Assembly (NCBI RefSeq): GCF_030294945.1
Contig: NZ_AP018448.1
Location: 5,486,001 to 5,550,000, forward strand
Length of the DNA: 64,000 nucleotides
Source: Streptomyces graminofaciens
GTDB lineage: Bacteria; Actinomycetota; Actinomycetes; Streptomycetales; Streptomycetaceae
Direction of reading: 5' to 3'
Shown here: positions 55,534 to 62,797 of the stretch, piece by piece
Layout of the letters: each line of letters starts with the position of its first letter
How positions within the stretch are numbered: the first letter of the stretch is position 1
Notes under the pieces: generated by a model
What the model saw: only the letters and a program-made list of their open reading frames with translations
Databases searched by the model: none
What the model was told of the DNA's origin: nothing
Position numbers and translations under genes: made by a program

Positions 55534-57033
55534 TCAACGCGCTCCCCCCTCTCCCGCCCTCAACCGCGTAGTCACCCACGCCCCCACCAACGCCACCCCC
55601 GCCATGGGCAGGAACACCGCCGCGAAGGCCGCCGGGTGCGAACCGGCGGTCGTCGAGGCCGTCGTGGTCGTATGGGCGACCGTGCCGCCGCCCAGCGCGG
55701 CGAACGCGGCGCCGCCCGCGGCCAGCAGCAGCGCGTTGGAGAGGCCGTCGGAGATCTGGAGTGCGGCGGAGTTGGCACCGGCCTCCTCCGGGGCGGACAG
55801 GTGCAGCAGGAGGACGCTGGTGGAGGAGATCACCAGGCCCATCCCGAAGCAGCCCAAGCCCCACGCCACCGCCACGGTCCAGGCCGGCACCGCCTCGATC
55901 AGCACACTCGGCGCCCCCGCGATCGCGGCCGCGACCAGCAGCATCCCGAACGTCATCAGCCGCTCCCGGTACGGCTCCACCCGTGCCCGCGTCTGCACCC
56001 ACGACCCCAGTGCCCAGGTCGCGCCACCGGCCGCGAGCGAGAACCCGGCGAGCGTCGGCGACAGCCCCCGCTGGGTGACCAGCATCAGCGGCACGAACGA
56101 CTCGGCGGAGACGAACGCCCCCGCCGCCACCCCGCGCAGCAGCACCACGGACGGCAGCCCGCGCACCGCCCGGTACGTACCGCGCGGCAGCAGCCCCAGC
56201 ACCGCGGGCACCAGCAGCGCGGCCCCCGCCACCGCCGGCACCAGCGACCACCACCGCAGCTCCTGGGCGGCGTACTGCAACAGCCCCGCGCCGAGCGATA
56301 TGCCGAGCGCGAGCCGGATGCGCCGCCGGTCGAACGACGCTACCGGGACCCCCTCGACCGGTCCCGACGCCCGGCGCCGTATCTGCGGCAGCGCGAGCGC
56401 CAGCGGGAACACGACCAGCACCGGGATGCCCACGAACACCCAGCGCCAGCCGAGGTGTTCGGTGACGGTTCCCGCCGCGAGCGGTCCGACCACCGACGGC
56501 ACCACCCAGCCCGCCGCGAACGCCGCCATGATCGCCGGCCGCAACCGCTCCGGATACGCCCGCCCCACCACCACGTACAACGCGACGATCACCAGCCCGC
56601 CGCCGAACCCCTGCACGGCCCGCCCGAGGACGAACAGCCACATCGCCCCGGCCGTCCCCGACAGCAGCAGACCGGCCGCGAAGGCGCCGATGCCCGTCGT
56701 CAACGCCCCCAGCGGCCCGCTGCGGTCCGACCACTGCCCGGCCAGCACCATCCCGAACAGGCTCGTAGTGAAGTACGCCGAGAACGCGAACGCGTACGCC
56801 GAGACCCCGTCCAGCTCCTTGGCCGCGACCGGCATCGCCGTCCCGACCGCCATCGCCTCGAACGCGATCAGCACCACCACGGAGACGATGCCGACACTGA
56901 GCGCCCGATGGGACCGCCCGAGCACACCCTCCTCGCACTCGGCGACAGCGGCGGGATCGGTGTCGTGCGCGAGCGCGGGATCACGGGGTTCGAGGGCGGC
57001 CATGCCCGTCAGCGTAAGGGCCACATCCGACAT
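55534..57033 (-). CDS. MFS transporter, 14-TM drug-exporter type
   Basis: From the ATG at 57033 the protein has 499 residues and about fourteen hydrophobic segments. The conserved loop 2-3 motif appears as GMVLAGQWSDRSGPLGALTT; motif C-like glycine/proline residues lie in LAAGTVTEHLGWRWVFVGIP. It most resembles multidrug exporters of the DHA2 class; the substrate is unknown. No regulator is adjacent. Alternative start at 57003. Confidence 0.9.
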   Translation of the reverse strand: MSDVALTLTGMAALEPRDPALAHDTDPAAVAECEEGVLGRSHRALSVGIVSVVVLIAFEAMAVGTAMPVAAKELDGVSAYAFAFSAYFTTSLFGMVLAGQWSDRSGPLGALTTGIGAFAAGLLLSGTAGAMWLFVLGRAVQGFGGGLVIVALYVVVGRAYPERLRPAIMAAFAAGWVVPSVVGPLAAGTVTEHLGWRWVFVGIPVLVVFPLALALPQIRRRASGPVEGVPVASFDRRRIRLALGISLGAGLLQYAAQELRWWSLVPAVAGAALLVPAVLGLLPRGTYRAVRGLPSVVLLRGVAAGAFVSAESFVPLMLVTQRGLSPTLAGFSLAAGGATWALGSWVQTRARVEPYRERLMTFGMLLVAAAIAGAPSVLIEAVPAWTVAVAWGLGCFGMGLVISSTSVLLLHLSAPEEAGANSAALQISDGLSNALLLAAGGAAFAALGGGTVAHTTTTASTTAGSHPAAFAAVFLPMAGVALVGAWVTTRLRAGEGGAR

Positions 57034-57269
57034 TGACCCCTGTCCGCAGTCCCGCACCGAGTGGGACCTTGGTCGTACGACCGTCACACCCGACGCGCGT
57101 TCACACCCCGTTCACGGCCGTTCACGCACGACCCTTCGCGCGGCGGTTCATGAACGGCGTATGGCAGTCCCGTTGCAGCCCGCGCGTCTCCCTTGAGCCC
57201 ACTCCCGCCCCGGCCTACGGTCTACACATCGAGTTCGGAGCGAGCACACCAACCGCTCGCTCCAGACCC

Positions 57270-57341
57270 GGCCGTGTGCCCGAGTGGCTTAGGGACTCGC
57301 CTGCAAAGCGAGGCACGTGGGTTCAATTCCCGCCACGGCCT
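57270..57341 (+). tRNA. tRNA-Cys (anticodon GCA); likely attachment site of the adjoining AICE
   Basis: Acceptor stem GGCCGTG/CACGGCC has discriminator T, as usual for tRNA-Cys. Anticodon stem CTCGC/GCGAG has loop CTGCAAA (anticodon GCA). The T-arm loop is TTCAATT. CCA is not encoded. The integrase gene of a mobile element lies just downstream. Confidence 0.95.
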
Positions 57342-57345
57342 CTAT
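57304..57345 (+). other. Probable attL core at the 3' end of tRNA-Cys
   Basis: AICEs recombine into the 3' half of tRNA genes, usually from the anticodon loop to the end. The element's int-xis module begins ~700 bases downstream of this tRNA. The matching attR should be a copy of this segment beyond the right edge of the window, so the site is inferred. Confidence 0.5.
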
Positions 57346-57363
57346 GGCCTTGACCAGGCAAAA

Positions 57364-57401
57364 CGAAAGGGCGGCACCCCTCCCGGGACGCCGCCCTTTC
57401 G
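57364..57401. terminator. Hairpin terminator behind tRNA-Cys
   Basis: CGAAAGGGCGGC pairs with GCCGCCCTTTCG (12 bp) around a 14-nt loop. Confidence 0.8.
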
Positions 57402-57471
57402 CATGTCCGTCTCACTTTCCGTCTCGTTCCCTCGTCGAGGGACGCTCAGGAAGCGACGGAGCAAGAACAAC

Positions 57472-57972
57472 TCACTCCTCGTCGACGAGGGGGCCCATGG
57501 CAAGGATTTGCTCTCTCTTCGGCTTCCATTGCCACGCCGAGATCTCGACGTACAGCTGACTCATAGTCTCGCCAAGCTCACGAAGATCGTGCTCCTGCGC
57601 TGGCTGCCTGTACGGCTCCGGCTTATTCCGACGACTACGCCAGGTACTCCACTCCTGCGTGCCATGGCTGACTGTCCAAAGCCCGTGAACGTATTGATCA
57701 CGGCGGCTAAAAGCTGCTCTGCATCGGCTCAGAATGCCGTTAAGCGCCTCCAGCCTGCCCGGGGTCATATCTGGCTGCGCCTTGGCAAGAGCTTGGCTCA
57801 GGTCAATCAACCGGGACACACCTTCACCAGCCGCGATCAGAGATCCGTGAGCGCTTCCGCTGAGCCCTCCGACCAGCAAACGAAGCATGAACTCCAGGCT
57901 CCCGGCGTTCCGCACCATGGAACCGAGCAAGTACACAAGCTCTTTGTCTGACGGGTCTACTTCCTTGGTCAC
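57472..57972 (-). CDS. AICE cargo protein of unknown function with HEPN-like Rx4H motif
   Basis: The 166-residue protein is predicted to be all-helical. Residues 13-35 (VYLLGSMVRNAGSLEFMLRL) and 82-99 (SRCRAAFSRRDQYVHGLW) resemble the two helices of a HEPN fold; R91-DQYV-H96 fits the RNase-type Rx4-6H motif. GC content is clearly lower than that of nearby genes, suggesting recent acquisition. It lies between the tRNA attachment site and the integrase, a usual cargo position. A ribonuclease or defence role is inference from the motif alone. Confidence 0.7.
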   Translation of the reverse strand: MTKEVDPSDKELVYLLGSMVRNAGSLEFMLRLLVGGLSGSAHGSLIAAGEGVSRLIDLSQALAKAQPDMTPGRLEALNGILSRCRAAFSRRDQYVHGLWTVSHGTQEWSTWRSRRNKPEPYRQPAQEHDLRELGETMSQLYVEISAWQWKPKREQILAMGPLVDEE

Positions 57973-58043
57973 GTGGAAGATCGTGGCACACCGGCTCCCT
58001 CTGTGGCAGCAGAATTTGGCGGTAGCGGAGGGCCCAAGGGGTC

Positions 58044-59324
58044 TCAGTTGGCCGGTACGAGGGCTCCGGCGGCGCCGTCGTCGTCACCGTCCTGCCGGTC
58101 GGCCGCCTCGGCCTTCCAGATCAGTCCGTCGACCTGCCGCGCCACGTCGGACCGTACCGCGTCGACCATGTGTTGATACCGGGCGGCCATGGCGGTCGTC
58201 GACCACCCCATCAGACCCATGACGGCGCGCTCGGGAACACCGAGGATGAGCAGAACCGTGGCGGCGGTGTGGCGCGCGTCGTGCAGACGGCCGTCTCGGA
58301 TCTTCGCCTCGGTCAGCAGAGCCTTCCACTCCGCCCAGTCCCTTCGATGGGAGGGACTGCGACCGTGCTCGTCAGGGAATACCAACCCGCCTTCCACCCA
58401 CTTCTTCCCGGCCGCTTCCCGCTCGGCGTTCGTCGCCTCGCGATGGGCCCGTAGCAGGTCAACGAGCTGTTCCGGGAGGCCGACCGCCCGGCGCCCGGCG
58501 CGAGACTTAGTGGTGGACGTCTCCGGGTTGCTGCGCCGCCGCTGCGGGCAGTACCCGGCCTTACGTCCGCAGGGCTCCGGGCACCCGTGCGCGTACTGCG
58601 GCCGGTGGCGACTGCGGCGGACCATCAGGAACCCGGCATCGAGGTCCACGTCCTCCCACGTCAGGCCCAGCACTTCCCCTTGCCGGAGTCCGAGAGCGAG
58701 GGCGACGGCCCAGCGTGCGGAGTTGCGGTTCTGATCGGCGGCCTTCAGCAGCCGCTTTACCTCCTCCACGGTGTAGGGCTCCACCTCGTAGTCACCCACC
58801 TTGGGGGCCTTCGCCAACTGAACGGGGTTCTTACCGAGATGGCCGCGCCGTACGGCCTCGTTGAGCGCGGTCCGGAAGGTGCGGTGCACCTGGTGAGCGG
58901 TCGCGGCCTTGCTGCCGTTGGCCTGCATCTTGGCGTAGAAGACCTCGATGTGCTCCGGGTTGAGCTTGTCGAGACGGTGGGCGCCCAAGCCGGGGATGAG
59001 GTGCCTCCGCACTGCAACGCCGTACCCGACCATGGTGTTGTCGTTGACGGCGAGGGGCGCCACGTTCTCGATCCAGTGCGTCAGCCACGCCGTGACCGTC
59101 CACGGCTTGCCCGGCTTGCGCACGGTCTTGGCGTCCCGCTGCTTCTCCAACTCCCTTACTGCATCGGCGACTTCGGCGCGGGTCTTGCGCTCGACGTGGC
59201 GACGGTCGGGCTTGCCGTCGTCGCGGGTGCCGACGGTGACGCGGCCGTGCCATTTCCCGTCCTTGCCCTGGTAGATGGAGGATCGGCCGTTGGGCTGGCG
59301 GGTGCGCTTCTTCTCTTCTGCCAT
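58044..59324 (-). CDS. int: Tyrosine recombinase (AICE integrase)
   Basis: The 426-residue integrase has an N-terminal arm-binding domain (RSSIYQGKDGKWHGRVTVGT), a SAM-like core-binding domain (about residues 75-170) and a catalytic domain. Catalytic residues are the Arg in ALGLRQGEVLGL, H-x-x-R in LHDARHTAATVLLI, and the Tyr in MAARYQHMVDAV. A Cys-rich insert (CPEPCGRKAGYC) is typical of actinobacterial element integrases. It should insert the element into tRNA-Cys and, with Xis, excise it. It lies nine bases downstream of xis. Confidence 0.96.
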   Translation of the reverse strand: MAEEKKRTRQPNGRSSIYQGKDGKWHGRVTVGTRDDGKPDRRHVERKTRAEVADAVRELEKQRDAKTVRKPGKPWTVTAWLTHWIENVAPLAVNDNTMVGYGVAVRRHLIPGLGAHRLDKLNPEHIEVFYAKMQANGSKAATAHQVHRTFRTALNEAVRRGHLGKNPVQLAKAPKVGDYEVEPYTVEEVKRLLKAADQNRNSARWAVALALGLRQGEVLGLTWEDVDLDAGFLMVRRSRHRPQYAHGCPEPCGRKAGYCPQRRRSNPETSTTKSRAGRRAVGLPEQLVDLLRAHREATNAEREAAGKKWVEGGLVFPDEHGRSPSHRRDWAEWKALLTEAKIRDGRLHDARHTAATVLLILGVPERAVMGLMGWSTTAMAARYQHMVDAVRSDVARQVDGLIWKAEAADRQDGDDDGAAGALVPAN

Positions 59325-59333
59325 GTGTACTCC

Positions 59334-59582
59334 TCAGGCGGCCGGGGCGATGGTGATGGTGGCGGTGGGGTGCTGCTGCTTCATGCGGCGGCGGGTAACG
59401 AACTCCGGCACGGCGTCGGCGGGGACCCTGCGGAGGTGGCCGACGGTGATGGACTCCAGCTCTCCAGCACGGATGAGCCGGTAGCAGACGGTGCGGCCGA
59501 TCTGGAGGCGGCGGGCGGCCTCTTCGACGGTGAGCAGAACGAGGGTGGGGTCGATGGCATCGGCGAGTTGGGCCGTGTCCAT
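59334..59582 (-). CDS. xis: Excisionase / MerR-type helix-turn-helix protein
   Basis: From the ATG at 59582, behind AAGGAG, the protein has 82 residues. The DNA-binding core LLTVEEAARRLQIGRTVCYR, LIRAGELESITVGHLRRVPA is the HTH_17/excisionase pattern. Position immediately upstream of int matches pSAM2-like AICEs. It should bend the attachment site during excision. Directly upstream lies the nonamer repeat array. Confidence 0.92.
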   Translation of the reverse strand: MDTAQLADAIDPTLVLLTVEEAARRLQIGRTVCYRLIRAGELESITVGHLRRVPADAVPEFVTRRRMKQQHPTATITIAPAA

Positions 59583-59638
59583 GCGGGTGACTCTCCTTCG
59601 TCGCATGACGGCGGGGGCTCTCGCCCCCCTCTCAGGAG

Positions 59639-59823
59639 TCCGCTACATCCGCTACATCCGCTACATCGCAGGTCAGAGGGGGTGTTTGGTGTAGCGGATG
59701 GCGGCGATGTAGCGGCTACGGCGTCGGTGCGGGCGCGTGGCCGTAGCCGCTACATCGGGGGTTTGCCGCTACGGCCTCAGGTGCTTTGACCTGGGGCGTA
59801 GCGGCTGTAGCGGATGTAGCGCT
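59639..59823. repeat. Nonamer (iteron-like) array with 18-bp inverted repeat in the AICE
   Basis: At least ten copies of TCCGCTACA or close variants occur. Direct: 59639, 59648, 59657, 59746, 59765. Inverted: 59690, 59708, 59797, 59806, 59815. CGATGTAGCGGCTACGGC (59705-59722) is perfectly inverted at 59740-59757. It fills the gap between xis and the DUF3631 gene; candidate origin or operator. Confidence 0.85.
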
Positions 59824-59825
59824 TC

Positions 59826-60929
59826 TCAGAGGCGGGGCGGGGGCGGGCAGTAGCGGGCCCACGCGTCGGTGAGGTCGTCGGCGTAGAAGCCCTTGAGGAC
59901 GCCGCCGCTGGTTCGGATGTTGCGGGAGGCGATGGGCTCGTTGTCCGCCGTCATGTACTCGCCGAGCATCTTGGACAAGCGCCGGTTGTCGAGCGGGCGG
60001 CCGCCCAGGTCGGCCCACGGGGCGTCGTCGAGGGCGTTGAGCCGGTCGAGGATGGCGACGGTGGGCAAGCGGTCGATGCCGATGAGGACGTGGTCGCGCA
60101 GGTCGGTGAGCAGGCGGATACCGAGGCTGCCTTTGTCGTTGGCCTGTGAGGCTTTGACCAGGGCCACGCACGCCTCCCGTGCACGGCGCGGCCATTCACC
60201 GCCGACGACGTCCGCGATGGCGAGGAGGGGTTCCCACACGTCCGCCGGGCGGTCGGTGACCCCTTCGGGCATGTCCGGCCACGCTCCCATGACGAACCCG
60301 CGTGCTTGTTCGGCCCACTCTGCGAGGCGGTCGCGCAGCTTGTTGCCCTCCGGCTCGTGCAGTCCGGCGCGGAAGGGTTCGACGTGTTCGTTCCGGGCGC
60401 GGCGGCGCATGCGGATGATGACGGAGCGGGTCAGGATCGTGTCGGGCAGGGAGCCGAGTCCGGCGACGGCGAGCGCGGTGTAGGAGGGGAAGGGGGTCAC
60501 GGTCTGCTGGTCGCCGACGCACCTGTATGTGACGCCCTTGCGGCGGTGGCCTGCGTTGATGAACCCGCGTAGCTCCTCGTTGTCGCCTGCCTTCGGGCCG
60601 AAGACGGTGTCGATCTCGTCGAAGAGGATCGTGGGCCGCCCGTTGGGGTCGGATACCGACCGGAAGAGGGCGGCGGCGGACGCGTTCACGGCGACCATGG
60701 GGCGCGGTACGAGGGTTTCCACGATCTCCAGCGCCCGTGACTTCCCGGAGCCGGGTTCCGGGGACAGGAAGGCGATGCGGGGCGTGGAGTCGAAGCAGTC
60801 GATGAGGTGGGCGTGCGCGTCCCACAGCGCCACGGCGACGTAGGCGGCCTCGTGGGGGAAGACGTTGAAGCGGCGGTGGAAGGCTTCCACCCCGTCGAGC
60901 AGTGCGGCCCCGTTGATGGTGGCGGTCAT
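59826..60929 (-). CDS. DUF3631 ATPase/helicase-like replication protein of the AICE
   Basis: The 367-residue protein starts at an ATG whose first bases overlap the preceding stop (ATGA). Walker A is LSPEPGSGKSRALEIV, Walker B TILFDEIDTVFG; a likely sensor or arginine-finger segment is TRSVIIRMRRRA. The C-terminal ~100 residues match DUF3631 (LGGRPLDNRRLSKMLGEY). With the primase-polymerase two genes upstream it probably drives element replication. Its stop abuts the iteron array. Confidence 0.9.
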   Translation of the reverse strand: MTATINGAALLDGVEAFHRRFNVFPHEAAYVAVALWDAHAHLIDCFDSTPRIAFLSPEPGSGKSRALEIVETLVPRPMVAVNASAAALFRSVSDPNGRPTILFDEIDTVFGPKAGDNEELRGFINAGHRRKGVTYRCVGDQQTVTPFPSYTALAVAGLGSLPDTILTRSVIIRMRRRARNEHVEPFRAGLHEPEGNKLRDRLAEWAEQARGFVMGAWPDMPEGVTDRPADVWEPLLAIADVVGGEWPRRAREACVALVKASQANDKGSLGIRLLTDLRDHVLIGIDRLPTVAILDRLNALDDAPWADLGGRPLDNRRLSKMLGEYMTADNEPIASRNIRTSGGVLKGFYADDLTDAWARYCPPPPRL

Positions 60930-61282
60930 GCGGCGGCCCTTCCTTCCTGGGTGGTGCGGAGCGGGCAGGTGTCGCGGTGGGCTTCGTGGGCCTCGATCAG
61001 GGCGAGCACGCGGCCATAGCCGACGGCACTGCGGTCCCACCCGCACAGGCACTTGGAAGTGGCGGTGGGGGTCGCGCCGCGCGGCACGACGATGTGCAGC
61101 CATCCGACGGGGTATCGGCCGTCGCCCTGCGGCGGGTCAGAGCGAAGGGCAGTTCGGGCGCCCTTGCGGGCGGCGCCTTTCGGCTCGCCCACGGCCGTCT
61201 CGCGTGCGGCCGGTTCAGCGGCATGCGGGGTCGTCGTGGTGGGGGTGATGCTCTTCAAGGGGGGATGGCGGCGGGTGGTCAT
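60926..61282 (-). CDS. Small AICE protein between primase and ATPase
   Basis: The 118-residue product has a basic, disordered N-terminus (PLKSITPTTTTPHAAEPA) and a compact C-terminal half with YPVGWLHIVVPRGATPTATS, KCLCGWD, and LIEAHEAHRDTCPL. The Cys/Cys/His/Cys arrangement could bind zinc. It overlaps both neighbours by 4 bases, so all three are made together. The role in replication is inferred from that coupling only. Confidence 0.75.
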   Translation of the reverse strand: MTTRRHPPLKSITPTTTTPHAAEPAARETAVGEPKGAARKGARTALRSDPPQGDGRYPVGWLHIVVPRGATPTATSKCLCGWDRSAVGYGRVLALIEAHEAHRDTCPLRTTQEGRAAA

Positions 61283-62190
61283 GCGGCTTTCCGTCCGCGC
61301 TGGTTGTGGGCGATGGACCAGTTCAGGGCGCTGCGCAGAGTGGAGCGGCACTCGGCGGCGGTGAGTCCGACGGCCTCGCCAGCCCCTTGAAGAGCCTGCT
61401 CGACCACGTGTCGGGGGAGGTCGCCCCATGCGACGAAGCGTCCCAGGGCGCGCGCCGCACGGAACAACCTCGTTGCCCGCTCGCCGACTTGGGCCCCGGT
61501 GACGTTCCGCGTCTCATTCGCGAGCGCTACATCCGCATATCGGCGAGATTGCGCCGTTACGGGCCCTGAAGGGGTCTGTGCGGGCTTGGGGGCGGGTTTC
61601 AGGATGCTCAGCAGCCACGCGGGGAGTGAGGCCGCCACAGGGCCGCCTACGGCCTCGTAGGGTCCGGCGGGGGTGATGCTGCCCGCTGCGACGACGTAGC
61701 CGCCCCATGCGCGAGTGTCGACCAACTTGCCGATGGTGCCTGCCGTGTTGGCCAGCCGCACCCCGGTCGGGGTGGTGAAGTACAGGTGCTCCCCGCCGCT
61801 CGCGGTCCGCGTCCGGTAGGTGGCGGGGACTGGGTGTCCGGCGCGCTCGCAGAGCGCCCCGAAGGTTGTCGCGCCGTCAGGCGTGTCCGAACTGCTGTTG
61901 TCTTTGGGCATGTCGAGGTCGACGACGACCAGAGCGGACGGGCCGGTCGCGATGCCCACGTTGTACGGGGCCCGTGCCCACGTCGCGCGGATCAGCTCGG
62001 GGTCGGTGGTGGCGCGCTGCTCCCACTTCCGGTGCCCGGCGGTGCAGGGTCCGGTACGGGGGCATGCGGCCTCGCCGTGGAGGGCGGGGCGCTTGGTGCC
62101 GGGGCGCAGCGGGAAGACGTGCCACCCGCGCTCGGCCGCGTCGAGAGCGGCGCGCAGCAGCACTCGCCGGGGGTCGGTCGGTTGCGTCAT
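61279..62190 (-). CDS. Bifunctional DNA primase/polymerase (prim-pol) of the AICE
   Basis: The 303-residue protein carries the AEP prim-pol domain: RGWHVFPLRPGTKRPALHG at the N-terminus, catalytic acidic pair in LVVVDLDMPK, and ASGGEHLYFTTP with the conserved His. The C-terminal ~80 residues are helical. AICEs use RepSA, RepAM or prim-pol types for replication; this is the prim-pol type. It opens the three-gene overlapping module. Confidence 0.92.
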   Translation of the reverse strand: MTQPTDPRRVLLRAALDAAERGWHVFPLRPGTKRPALHGEAACPRTGPCTAGHRKWEQRATTDPELIRATWARAPYNVGIATGPSALVVVDLDMPKDNSSSDTPDGATTFGALCERAGHPVPATYRTRTASGGEHLYFTTPTGVRLANTAGTIGKLVDTRAWGGYVVAAGSITPAGPYEAVGGPVAASLPAWLLSILKPAPKPAQTPSGPVTAQSRRYADVALANETRNVTGAQVGERATRLFRAARALGRFVAWGDLPRHVVEQALQGAGEAVGLTAAECRSTLRSALNWSIAHNQRGRKAA

Positions 62191-62230
62191 GCTGGGAGAT
62201 CTCCAGTTCCTTGATGGGTGACTGGCTGGA

Positions 62231-62274
62231 CAAGGGCGGCCCCGACTTCATTGGCGTGAGGGGGGCCGCCCTTG
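62231..62274. terminator. Hairpin behind the small AICE membrane protein
   Basis: CAAGGGCGGCCCC pairs with GGGGCCGCCCTTG (13 bp) around an 18-nt loop, just beyond the stop at 62281 and ahead of the prim-pol gene. Confidence 0.8.
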
Positions 62275-62280
62275 GCGTAG

Positions 62281-62592
62281 CTAGGTGTTCTTGGAGCGGG
62301 CGAGCTTGAAGGTGATGCCGCCGACGCCGATGGGTCCGGCGGTGGTGGCGATGACGGTGATGGCGTGGGCGGTGGCGTCGAGGAGGGTGCAGAGCGCGAG
62401 GACCAGGCCCCAGGTGCCGAACGCGGCGGCTCCGGCGACGCCGAAGGTGATCAGGACGCGGCGCCATGGGATGCCGGTGTGGTCGGGGCTCTGGACGACG
62501 ATGACGACGGGGGCCCCGGTGGTTTCGGCGCGGCGCCAGTCGTCGGCGGGTATGTGCGGGGCGATGATCCCTGGCGGGTCACGGTGCGACAT
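62281..62592 (-). CDS. Small AICE membrane protein
   Basis: The 103-residue product has a soluble N-terminus (DPPGIIAPHIPADDWRRAET) and two membrane helices (ITFGVAGAAAFGTWGLVLAL, AHAITVIATTAGPIGVGGIT). Small membrane proteins near the translocase gene in AICEs include Spd-type spread proteins, so a transfer-related role is plausible but unproven. GAAGGGA precedes the ATG. Confidence 0.75.
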   Translation of the reverse strand: MSHRDPPGIIAPHIPADDWRRAETTGAPVVIVVQSPDHTGIPWRRVLITFGVAGAAAFGTWGLVLALCTLLDATAHAITVIATTAGPIGVGGITFKLARSKNT

Positions 62593-62639
62593 GCGGAATC
62601 CCTTCTCTGAGTGGTGCAGGGAGGCGGAAGCACCCCCTG

Positions 62640-62795
62640 TCGGGAGGCCTCTGGAGGGGGGTTTCAGGGGCGTTGACCTGCGAGCCTCCCTGACTCCCTG
62701 AACGATCATTCGTGCAGGTCAGGGGCAGGGAGGCAGGCCAGGGAGGGGGTGAGGGAGTTCTCCCTGCATCCCTGGCCCGGCGGAGGTCCCTTCCC
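62640..62795. repeat. CCCTG/CAGGG-rich region with imperfect hairpin, beyond the translocase stop
   Basis: GCCTCCCTGACTCCCTGA (62684-62701) is inverted at 62719-62734 with small mismatches around ACGATCATTCGT. Further CAGGGAGG and CCCTGC words run to 62795. Possible terminator or transfer locus. Confidence 0.5.
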
Positions 62796-62797
62796 TG

